DNA from: Ignavibacteriota bacterium
GTDB taxonomy: Bacteria; Bacteroidota; Ignavibacteria; Palsa-1295
Length of the DNA: 10,781 bases
Direction: 5' to 3'
NCBI GenBank assembly: GCA_025357895.1
Contig: JANYLL010000310.1
Span: forward strand, 1-10,781
Positions within the stretch are counted from its first letter, which is position 1. Each line of letters starts with the position of its first letter. The notes under the pieces were generated by a model that was given only the letters and a program-made list of their open reading frames with translations, was not told the origin of the DNA and did no database searches. The position numbers were made by a program, and so were the translations under genes. Positions 1 to 6,633 of this stretch are shown here, one piece after another.

Positions 1-729
1 GTGAAGCTTATAGCTCTGGAAAAAAATATTGGTACCTCTGCAAGAAATTATTTTTATGATCAAGCTAACGGAAAATATGTATTCTCCTTCGATGATGATT
101 CATTCCCTGCAACACCATCAACAATCTACCAAGCAGTCCAAATTCTCGAGTTTTATTCGCATCTTGACACATTAACTTTTTATTGTTATCAGCCTATAAC
201 AGGCTTTATCGAAACAGGCGAAGCAACAGAAATTAAATTTTCAGATGTGAAAAAAAAGGAATTCAGTGGTCTATTTTATGCTGAAGGGGCAATGTGTATT
301 AAAACCTCATCTTGGAAAAAAATAATTGGCTACGACCCTGACTTTTTTTGGGGTTCTGAAGGAGTTGATCTGACCTTGCAAATGTATGAGAAAGATATGA
401 GAGCAATTTACTCACCCGGGTTGGCAGTATTACATATGAAATCATTACAAAATAGGGATATGGGAAATAATAACTATTTTTTTACCCGAAATCATATTTG
501 GACGTTGTCAAAACACTTTCCCCTTTACGCCTGTATTCCACTAATTTCCCTCTATATCATTCGTAAATTTATCGCTATATGTTTATATCCCAAGTATACT
601 TTGCCCTATCTGAAAGGTATCAAAGATGGATTGCTTGGAATTGTCTGGCAAAGAAAAAAACAAAAAAAACTTACTCTGAGACAAGTTCTTGGTTTGAAAC
701 GTTGGTATCTTTTTCTCTATCGCTGGTAA
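1..729 (+). CDS. Glycosyltransferase family 2, N-terminus beyond left edge
   Basis: This is an inverting GT2 (GT-A fold) that probably adds a sugar to a polysaccharide or O-antigen repeat unit at the cytoplasmic face. The visible part starts inside the nucleotide-binding half. It has an NIGTSARN segment, then FDDDS at residues 30-34 (the DxD-type metal/nucleotide site), then an acceptor-side segment AEGAMCI...WGSEGVDLTLQ around residues 94-127, where SEGVD stands in the position of the usual ED pair. A hydrophobic stretch near residues 175-200 and a basic C-terminus suggest membrane association. The window opens on GTG in frame, but the usual first 50-60 residues (beta1, VVxPTYNR) are missing, so the real start is almost certainly upstream. 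Stop TAA at 727-729. The gene is visibly AT-richer and richer in A-runs than the genes after it. The donor sugar cannot be told. Confidence 0.9.
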   Translation: MKLIALEKNIGTSARNYFYDQANGKYVFSFDDDSFPATPSTIYQAVQILEFYSHLDTLTFYCYQPITGFIETGEATEIKFSDVKKKEFSGLFYAEGAMCIKTSSWKKIIGYDPDFFWGSEGVDLTLQMYEKDMRAIYSPGLAVLHMKSLQNRDMGNNNYFFTRNHIWTLSKHFPLYACIPLISLYIIRKFIAICLYPKYTLPYLKGIKDGLLGIVWQRKKQKKLTLRQVLGLKRWYLFLYRW

Positions 730-732
730 CAC

Positions 733-1944
733 TTGCGCATTCTTCAACTTTCATCCAGGCTTCCATATCCGCTTACCGATGGCGGTGCGATCGGCATTTA
801 TAAGCCGACGGAGGCGATTGCCCGGTTAGGTCCCGAGATCACTTTTGTTACATACCCTGATCCCGATCCGGAAGTTACCAAACAAGCCGTTGAAAAATTC
901 TCACGATTTTGTCGGATCGAATTAGTCAGTCGTCCGCTGCCATCACGTAATTCAACACTTTTGCGAACGATGTTTTCCGGTGCCTATCCGATCGAGAGGA
1001 GGATGATGCCGGAAATGTTTACGCTGCTTGAAAAACTCCTGACTTCCAATTCATACGATCTCGTCCATCTCGATGCCTCGCACATGGGCAAATACGGTCT
1101 ATGGATAAAAGAGCGGTTTGGTTTGCCTGTCATCTTGCGGCAACATAATTTTGAGACGCTGATCTATAAACGCTTCGCGGAAAATGCAAAAAATCCCTTC
1201 GAGAAAATTGTTGCATCGATCCATGCAAAACGGATGCTCGCAGAGGAAACGAGATTCATGAATGGCTTGGATGGAGTTATTTCCATAACTTCTGAAGATG
1301 ATTCCAAAATGCATGAACTTGCTCCAAACACAAAATTTTGGATAATCCCTGCAGGTGTCGATACAGAATATTTTAACCCACAAACCATTGAATCAGAAGG
1401 AAATACTATACTTTGGATCGGTGGAATGGATTGGGACCCTAACCGCGATGCCGTTGAATTTTTCGCGAAGGAAATCTTCCCTCTTATTGTTCAAAGACTT
1501 CCATATACCAGTTTTGTAATAGTCGGTAACGGTACTGAATCCTTGACTGCCCTTGCATCAAGGAGTAATGGCAAAATTCGGCTGCTCGGAAGGGTACCGG
1601 ATATCCGAAGCGAACTTGCAAAGGCAAAGGTCATGATCTGCCCATTGCGAGTAGGCGGCGGAATGAGGTTAAAGCTGCTTGATTTTTTTGCTGCCGGAAA
1701 AGCCATCGTTTCGACGCATATCGGAGCTGAGGGAAATCTGGGCAAGAACGGAGAACATCTGCTTTTGCGTGACGATCCAAGATCGTTCGCTGATGCAGTG
1801 ATCTCTTTTTTAGAAAGCAGCGAGCTTCGTGGAATACTCGGAGCAAATGCACGGAAATTAGCTGAAGAAAAATATTCCTGGCAAAGTATTGCAAAGCAAT
1901 TCAACTCAGTATATGAGGAAGTAACGCATAGAGAAAAAAAATGA
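733..1944 (+). CDS. Glycosyltransferase family 4 (GT-B)
   Basis: A retaining GT-B glycosyltransferase of 403 residues, a normal length. The N-terminal Rossmann domain opens with MRILQLSSRLPYPLTDGGA, the canonical start with a Gly-rich acceptor loop. Residues 125-140 hold VILRQHNFE, typical of the linker region before the second domain. The C-terminal donor domain starts near residue 225 with ILWIGGMDWDPNRDAV, followed by FVIVGNG and a sugar-nucleotide site GGGMRLKLLDFFAAGKAIVS near 305-325. In that motif the usual second Glu of EX7E is Asp (LLD instead of LLE). The overall look recalls the sugar transferases associated with exosortase/exopolysaccharide loci (TIGR03087-like), an assignment from memory. 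TTG at 733 is chosen because translation from it gives the family's ideal N-terminus and no ATG lies nearby. It sits 3 bp after the previous stop without an SD, which suggests coupled reinitiation. Stop TGA at 1942-1944. Confidence 0.95.
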   Translation: MRILQLSSRLPYPLTDGGAIGIYKPTEAIARLGPEITFVTYPDPDPEVTKQAVEKFSRFCRIELVSRPLPSRNSTLLRTMFSGAYPIERRMMPEMFTLLEKLLTSNSYDLVHLDASHMGKYGLWIKERFGLPVILRQHNFETLIYKRFAENAKNPFEKIVASIHAKRMLAEETRFMNGLDGVISITSEDDSKMHELAPNTKFWIIPAGVDTEYFNPQTIESEGNTILWIGGMDWDPNRDAVEFFAKEIFPLIVQRLPYTSFVIVGNGTESLTALASRSNGKIRLLGRVPDIRSELAKAKVMICPLRVGGGMRLKLLDFFAAGKAIVSTHIGAEGNLGKNGEHLLLRDDPRSFADAVISFLESSELRGILGANARKLAEEKYSWQSIAKQFNSVYEEVTHREKK

Positions 1945-1972
1945 AGAGTTTTCTGAATTCAAAAGTAAGCAC

Positions 1973-3175
1973 ATGGCAGTAATACTAATATCATCGGCTA
2001 CGATAATATTACTGTACACGTATTTTTTCTACCCGCTCCTTATCGGAGCACTGGCTAAACTGCGTCCTCGTTTTTCCCCGACAGACGAATCCTACATTCC
2101 GCGAATATCCATTATCCTATCAGCGTATAATGAGGAACGGCAGATCGAACAATGTCTGGATTCACTGCTTTGTCAATCGTATCCTATGGAAAATGTGGAG
2201 ATCTTAATAGGCTCCGATGGTTCAAGCGATAATACTAATTCCATTCTGCAAAAGTACTCTTTAGATCATCGATCGGTAAAACCATTTTTTTTTGAAGTGC
2301 GGCGCGGAAAGATCGGAGTACTCAACGATCTGATAAATCAATCCACCGGTGATATTCTTTTTTTTGTGGATGCGGATATGACACTTTCTCCCTATTCGTT
2401 GACCAAACATGTTCGCCATTATGTTTCGCAGGAAGTTGGCGGTGTAGCCGGTATCTATAGAATTATTGGAGTTCCGGACTCCGGAGTCTTTGAATCTGAA
2501 AACGATTATCACTCTTATGAAATGTGGCTGCGCAAAAATGAATCGCTCATCCATTCGACCGTGGGGCTTTCGGGAGGAAATTACTCTTTACGGAAAAAGT
2601 TATGGCGCGAACTTCCGAGCGATTTTATCCATGATGATCTGTTTTCGGTTTTTACTCTTTTACAATCAGGTAAACGATTGCTCTTCGAGCCTTTGGCTAT
2701 CTCGACCGAACATTTTGTGAGAAGTATCGGTGAAGAATTTCACAGAAAAGCTCGTTTTGCTTCACGTGGATTTGAAACGGTGAAATACTTTCCGAAGCTG
2801 CTTGCTCCGCAAGCGGGCATGACGGCTATCATGATTTGGTCGCATAAAATTTTGCGTTGGATCGCTCCATTTCTCTTTCTGACGATCTTCATTGCAACTG
2901 TTGCCGGCTCGATCCACGGATATTTTCTTTTCTTTTCAATTCTTATCGTTCTTGAACTTGCCGGCATTACTGCAGCTCTCATCGGCTTTATTTTTAATGC
3001 GATGAATATTTCCGTGCCTGTTTTCAGACATGCATTTTGGTTTGTTGCAATGAATGTAGCTTTTATTGTCGGAGCGTTCAGGTTTATTTTCAGGCTCGAT
3101 AAAGAACATTGGGCAATCGCAACGCGGGCATCGCTTGTAAATCAAATAGCTCATAAGGAGGAAGCCTCACTTTGA
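1973..3175 (+). CDS. Membrane-anchored processive-type GT2 glycosyltransferase
   Basis: A 400-residue membrane GT2 of the cellulose/hyaluronan-synthase-like or N-acetylglucosaminyltransferase-like class. One N-terminal transmembrane segment (about residues 2-22) precedes the catalytic domain. SIILSAYNEE near residue 45 and GSDGSSDNT near 82 bind the nucleotide. DAD at 133-135 is the metal site, HDD at 220-222 takes the place of the ED/TED catalytic base, and HRKARFASRGFE near 257-268 is in the position of the Q/RxxRW motif. Three hydrophobic segments follow (about 290-312, 318-342 and 352-372). The RW is replaced by RGFE, so whether it is truly processive is uncertain; many non-processive GT2s share this layout. 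ATG at 1973 is the only good start and has no clear SD. The end overlaps the next gene by 4 bp. Probably elongates or decorates the glycan made by this cluster. Confidence 0.93.
   Translation: MAVILISSATIILLYTYFFYPLLIGALAKLRPRFSPTDESYIPRISIILSAYNEERQIEQCLDSLLCQSYPMENVEILIGSDGSSDNTNSILQKYSLDHRSVKPFFFEVRRGKIGVLNDLINQSTGDILFFVDADMTLSPYSLTKHVRHYVSQEVGGVAGIYRIIGVPDSGVFESENDYHSYEMWLRKNESLIHSTVGLSGGNYSLRKKLWRELPSDFIHDDLFSVFTLLQSGKRLLFEPLAISTEHFVRSIGEEFHRKARFASRGFETVKYFPKLLAPQAGMTAIMIWSHKILRWIAPFLFLTIFIATVAGSIHGYFLFFSILIVLELAGITAALIGFIFNAMNISVPVFRHAFWFVAMNVAFIVGAFRFIFRLDKEHWAIATRASLVNQIAHKEEASL
3155..3161 (+). promoter_or_regulatory. Strong ribosome binding site AAGGAGG for the TTG start at 3172
   Basis: AAGGAGG lies 10 bases before TTG 3172, inside the 3' end of the previous gene. 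It decides the start: the TTG overlaps the upstream stop as TTGA, and the first in-frame ATG is some 25 codons later, inside the first membrane segment. It is the strongest SD in the sugar cluster and shows that this organism uses SD-led initiation for at least some genes. Confidence 0.85.
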
Positions 3176-4632
3176 GCAGACGCAAAGAACTTCTCGCACT
3201 ATTATTCGGCGATTTTCTTGCGCTGAATTTCGCATGGTTCACCTATTATTGGATGCGTATGCATTCAGGGTGGTTCGATAGCAAAACTCTCTATATTACC
3301 CATTCGCATCTCATTCCCACCAGTCTCGTTGTTTACGGAATGTGGATGCTTGCATTTCTTTTCTTCGGTTTGTATCGCACTTGGTATGTACGCCCGATCT
3401 TCGATGAAATTATTACCGTTCTTAAAACTCTTGCTTTCGGATCAATAGCATTTGTTGTACTTGTATTATGGGAGCCATACTCCGGGCAAGATAGCCCTAT
3501 AAAAAACGATCCGCGAATTTTAGGTTTGCTGTATTTTATTATCACTTCTATCGCCGTCATTGGCTTTCGTCTGATCATCAGATACACGCAGCGAAGATTT
3601 TTAGAAGCCGGTATCGGGCGTAGACCTTCGATCATTGTTGGCGATGCCGTGAAGGCTCAGGAATTAGCGCAGAAAGTATCACAATATCCCCGACTGGGTT
3701 ACGATGTTATCGGATATGTATCAATGAATAGTGCATTAATTAATCCCTCTGAATCATTCAACATCCTCTCGCGTAACGGCTCAACAACGGAAAAGAAAAT
3801 TCGTAGATTGGGCAGTGTCGCTGATCTCGAAAAGATTACTTCATCTGAGAAGATAAAGGAAGTACTGATCGCACTTGATTCAGGCGATCATGATTCTCTC
3901 ATCGAGATCATCGGACGATTAGCGAAAACAAATGTAGGCATCAAGATCGCACCTGATCTCTATGATATCGTTTCCGGTCAGGCACGAACCAGGGAGATCT
4001 ATGGATTTCCGCTCATTGATATTAATCCCGAACTTCAGAGACCGTGGGAAGAAGCTGCGAAAAGATTTCTTGACGTTGCTGTCAGTTCGTTAGTGATCAT
4101 TATCGGTTCGCCGGTGTGGCTTCTTACTGCTTTTGCTGTATGGGTCACATCGAAAGGACCTGTCATTTATTCGCAAGAGCGTGTCGGCAAGAACGGAGGG
4201 ATATTTCATATCTATAAATTCCGTTCGATGAGAACCGATGCTGAATCAGCGGGACCGGTATGGGCATCGAAAAATGATCCGCGAGTAACGCCTATCGGAA
4301 GATTCTTGCGCAAATCGCATCTCGATGAAGTACCGCAATTCTGGAATGTGCTTAAAGGTGATATGTCATTAGTGGGACCGCGCCCTGAGCGCGAGTTTTT
4401 CATCGAAAAACTTACTGCGGAAATCCCGTATTATACCAGACGCTTAAAAGTGCGTCCGGGAATCACCGGATTATATCAGGCAATGATCGATAAATATGAT
4501 GAGAATATCGACGATGTAAAAGACCGCGTGCGATACGATCTGATGTACATCGAATCCATGTCATTTCGCTTAGATCTGAAAATACTTTTTCGAACGGCAT
4601 ACATGATGCTTAAAGGAAAAGGACAGGCATAA
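3172..4632 (+). CDS. Polyprenyl-phosphate sugar-1-phosphate transferase (WcaJ/WbaP type)
   Basis: An initiating phosphoglycosyltransferase that moves a hexose-1-phosphate from a nucleotide sugar onto undecaprenyl phosphate at the inner membrane, the first committed step of a lipid-linked glycan. At 486 residues it has the full long architecture. Four N-terminal transmembrane segments lie at about 5-25, 46-68, 83-102 and 115-137. A Rossmann-like CoA_binding_3 domain follows from about 150 to 260. The C-terminal bacterial sugar transferase domain (PF02397) starts at KRFLDV (K297) with the re-entrant helix. It keeps SQERVG, YKFRSM, the catalytic Asp-Glu pair D385-E386 in HLDEVPQFWNVLKGDMSLVG, GPRPE (R404-E406) and the RPGITGLYQ loop, so it looks active. 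TTG start, with a strong SD 10 bases before it; its first four bases overlap the upstream stop. The substrate (glucose, galactose, or an N-acetylated or amino sugar) cannot be read from the sequence. Confidence 0.97.
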   Translation: MSRRKELLALLFGDFLALNFAWFTYYWMRMHSGWFDSKTLYITHSHLIPTSLVVYGMWMLAFLFFGLYRTWYVRPIFDEIITVLKTLAFGSIAFVVLVLWEPYSGQDSPIKNDPRILGLLYFIITSIAVIGFRLIIRYTQRRFLEAGIGRRPSIIVGDAVKAQELAQKVSQYPRLGYDVIGYVSMNSALINPSESFNILSRNGSTTEKKIRRLGSVADLEKITSSEKIKEVLIALDSGDHDSLIEIIGRLAKTNVGIKIAPDLYDIVSGQARTREIYGFPLIDINPELQRPWEEAAKRFLDVAVSSLVIIIGSPVWLLTAFAVWVTSKGPVIYSQERVGKNGGIFHIYKFRSMRTDAESAGPVWASKNDPRVTPIGRFLRKSHLDEVPQFWNVLKGDMSLVGPRPEREFFIEKLTAEIPYYTRRLKVRPGITGLYQAMIDKYDENIDDVKDRVRYDLMYIESMSFRLDLKILFRTAYMMLKGKGQA

Positions 4633-4652
4633 ATAATTTTAATAGCAAAAAA

Positions 4653-5795
4653 TTGAGTACAACGACATTAACAAAAAATCCCATCCACATGGTGGATGTG
4701 ATCGGCCAGTATAAGCGATATCAAGATGAACTCGATAGCGCAATTCTTTCCGTCGTGCGAAGCGGAGCATACATCAATGGTCCTGCCGTGAAGCGATTCG
4801 AAAGAGAAATGGCAGAATATCTGCAAGTGCCGCATGCCATTGCCTGCGCATCTGGTACGGATGCATTGCAAATAGCTTTAATGGCAATTGGCGTAAAACC
4901 CGGCGATGAAATTATTACTACGCCGTTCACCTTCGTTGCAACAACTGAAACAATTGCATTGCTCGGAGCAAAGCCAATCTATGCTGATATCGATCCTAAA
5001 ACATTCAATATTGATCCGGAAAAAATTGCCGAGAAAATTTCTCCGCGCACGAAAGCTATTCTGCCCGTTCATATTTTCGGGCAGCCTTGTAATATCTCGA
5101 GCATCAAAGAGATCGCCGATGCGCATCATGTGTATTTGATCGAAGATGCAGCACAGGCAGTAGGTGCATCATGGCAGGGGAAAAAAGTCTGCGGCTTCGG
5201 AGATATTTCTTCTATCAGTTTTTATCCGTCTAAAAATCTTGGAGCATTCGGCGATGGCGGAATGATCACTGCCGCTAATGATGAACTTGCCGATACACTT
5301 CGTTCCATCGCAAATCACGGCGCTTCGAAAACGTATTTTCATGACAGGCTTGGAGTGAATTCGCGTCTTGACTCCATACAGGCTGCGATCCTTAGCGTGA
5401 AATTAAAATATCTTGATGCATGGAATGCTCGACGCAGAGAAATTGCAGATATCTATACAAAAATCTTCGCTATACATTCCGATAGTATTCAAACTCCGTT
5501 CGTTCATCCTGATGCCGAACCGATCTGGCATCAGTATTCGATTATCATTTCGAATCGCGACCGCGTAATGGCAACACTTAAAGCCGAAGGTATTCCTACA
5601 AATATTTATTATCCTGTTCCTCTGCATTTGCAGCCGGCATATCATTCGTATGGAGGGAAGAATGGCGACTACCCGAATACGGAATTCGCTTCAGCACATA
5701 TTCTTTCGCTTCCGATGCATTCGGAGATGACCAATGACGAAGCGACGTATATTGCAGAAACAACTATCCACCATATTCAAAACGCAGCACAGTGA
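4653..5795 (+). CDS. DegT/DnrJ/EryC1/StrS sugar aminotransferase, WbpE/WlbC-like
   Basis: A pyridoxal-phosphate (PLP) enzyme that puts an amino group from glutamate on a keto-sugar nucleotide. At 380 residues it is full length. ASGTDALQIAL near residues 66-76 binds the PLP phosphate, PFTFVATTET follows, EDAAQAVGA carries the ring-nitrogen Asp (D165), and SFYPSKNLGAFGDGG carries the Schiff-base lysine K194. HGASKTYFH and GVNSRLDSIQAAIL complete the family signature. The run from GTDALQ through LLGAKPIYADIDP strongly resembles WbpE/WlbC, which make UDP-2-acetamido-3-amino uronic acid, so a 3-amino uronic acid product is my best guess. A QuiB/FdtB-type 3-keto sugar enzyme is the alternative. The matching dehydrogenases (WbpA/WbpB) are not in the window. 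TTG 4653 gives a short leader before the family start MVDVIGQY. ATG 4689, in frame, is the alternative start; neither has an SD. The end overlaps the next start (GTGA). Confidence 0.96.
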   Translation: MSTTTLTKNPIHMVDVIGQYKRYQDELDSAILSVVRSGAYINGPAVKRFEREMAEYLQVPHAIACASGTDALQIALMAIGVKPGDEIITTPFTFVATTETIALLGAKPIYADIDPKTFNIDPEKIAEKISPRTKAILPVHIFGQPCNISSIKEIADAHHVYLIEDAAQAVGASWQGKKVCGFGDISSISFYPSKNLGAFGDGGMITAANDELADTLRSIANHGASKTYFHDRLGVNSRLDSIQAAILSVKLKYLDAWNARRREIADIYTKIFAIHSDSIQTPFVHPDAEPIWHQYSIIISNRDRVMATLKAEGIPTNIYYPVPLHLQPAYHSYGGKNGDYPNTEFASAHILSLPMHSEMTNDEATYIAETTIHHIQNAAQ

Positions 5796-6535
5796 AACGC
5801 GCCCTCATTATCATCCCAACCTATAACGAAGCGGATAACGCCGAGCGGATCATCCGTGCCGTTCTCTCGCAAGAACCGAAAACACCGGATGTATCGGTCA
5901 GCATTCTGATCGTTGACGATAACTCGCCTGACGGCACGGCAGATATTGTCCGCAAGCTGCAAAGTGATCCTTCTATCGGCGAGGAGAAATTACGTCTGCT
6001 TTCACGCGCCGGAAAAATGGGACTTGGAACGGCATATGTTGCCGGATTTAAATATGGATTGGAAAAAGGATTCGATTATATTTTTGAAATGGATGCGGAT
6101 TTTTCGCATGATCCCGAAGAAATTCCAAACTTTCTGCGCGAAATAAAAGATTATGATGTGGTGCTTGGCTCACGCTATATCACCGGAGCCAACGTTGCCA
6201 ATTGGCCGCTGCGCCGACTTTTGCTTTCGTATTATGCAAATAAATATGCGCGCATCGTCACAGGAATAAAAGTCTATGATACAACAGGGGGATTCAAATG
6301 TTTCCGCAGAGAAGTTTTGGAAGCAATAGATCTTGATGATATTCACTCTAATGGATATGCATTTCAGATCGAAATGAATTTCAGATCGTGGCGCAAAAAA
6401 TTTCGCATCAAAGAAATTCCAATCGTCTTTGTCGATCGTCATGCCGGAACGAGTAAGATGAGCAAGGCAATTGTGCGCGAAGCTGTCGGGCTTGTCTGGA
6501 AATTAAAATTAAAGGCGCTTTCGGGGGAGTTGTAA
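5792..6535 (+). CDS. Polyprenol-phosphate mannose synthase-like GT2 (Dpm1 type)
   Basis: Transfers a hexose, classically mannose from GDP-mannose, to a polyprenyl monophosphate on the cytoplasmic face. The resulting lipid-sugar feeds periplasmic transferases. Residues 6-13 IIPTYNEA, 42-49 DDNSPDGT, 72-81 RAGKMGLGTA, the DAD metal site at 101-103 in EMDADFSHDP, LGSRYITGANV near 125 and TTGGFKCFRREVL near 165 are all diagnostic of the DPM1/DPMS branch. VDRHAGTSKMS near 213-223 is the conserved basic lipid-phosphate loop. At 247 residues it is the short, soluble form: I see no C-terminal membrane hairpin or GtrA domain, so it would need a partner or associate peripherally. GTG 5792 overlaps the upstream TGA and gives the ideal N-terminus MKRALIIIPTYNE. 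Donor identity (mannose or glucose) is inferred from the family. Confidence 0.94.
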   Translation: MKRALIIIPTYNEADNAERIIRAVLSQEPKTPDVSVSILIVDDNSPDGTADIVRKLQSDPSIGEEKLRLLSRAGKMGLGTAYVAGFKYGLEKGFDYIFEMDADFSHDPEEIPNFLREIKDYDVVLGSRYITGANVANWPLRRLLLSYYANKYARIVTGIKVYDTTGGFKCFRREVLEAIDLDDIHSNGYAFQIEMNFRSWRKKFRIKEIPIVFVDRHAGTSKMSKAIVREAVGLVWKLKLKALSGEL

Positions 6536-6540
6536 GTTAT

Positions 6541-6626
6541 TCCCCTCTCGAGAGGGGTAAGGGGTGTGTTCTTCAGGTTTTTTATTATCTTAAGCAAACA
6601 CAACCCAGCCCCTCTCAAGAGGGGAG
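6541..6626. repeat. REP-like inverted repeat element between two sugar genes
   Basis: The 98-bp gap holds two arms in inverse orientation around an AT-rich centre. The left arm (about 6542-6571) starts with the perfect 16-base palindrome CCCCTCTCGAGAGGGG at 6542-6557, followed by TAAGGGGTGTGTTC. The right arm (about 6597-6624) reads ACACAACCCAG, then CCCCTCTCAAGAGGGG at 6609-6624. The reverse complement of the left arm matches the right arm with a few mismatches, so each arm forms its own small hairpin and the two arms can pair into one long stem. This layout is typical of repetitive extragenic palindromes, some of which are moved by a REP-associated (RAYT) transposase. Copy number cannot be judged from one window. 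Confidence 0.75.
6620..6626 (+). promoter_or_regulatory. Probable ribosome binding site lying in the repeat
   Basis: AGGGGAG, made by the end of the right repeat arm and its flank, lies 7 bases before ATG 6634. It contains GGAG and is the only purine-rich SD candidate for this gene. If used, the SD can be hidden in the repeat hairpin, because AGAGGGG pairs with CCCCTCT. That is inference from the sequence. Confidence 0.5.
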
Positions 6627-6633
6627 TTAATTA

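Noticed and set aside
579..803. 74-codon plus-strand frame bridging the first two genes
   Set aside because: It overlaps both well-supported genes in another frame and shows low-complexity Ser-rich composition with no motif.
1491..1904. 137-codon open frame on the minus strand
   Set aside because: It lies wholly inside the GT4 gene, has no family signature, is Ser/Pro-rich as expected of an antisense shadow, and the plus-strand protein is clearly real.
6536..6590. Intrinsic terminator after the mannose synthase gene
   Set aside because: The GC-rich palindrome at 6542-6557 is not followed directly by a T-run; the six T at 6578-6583 are about 20 bases away, inside the repeat's central loop.
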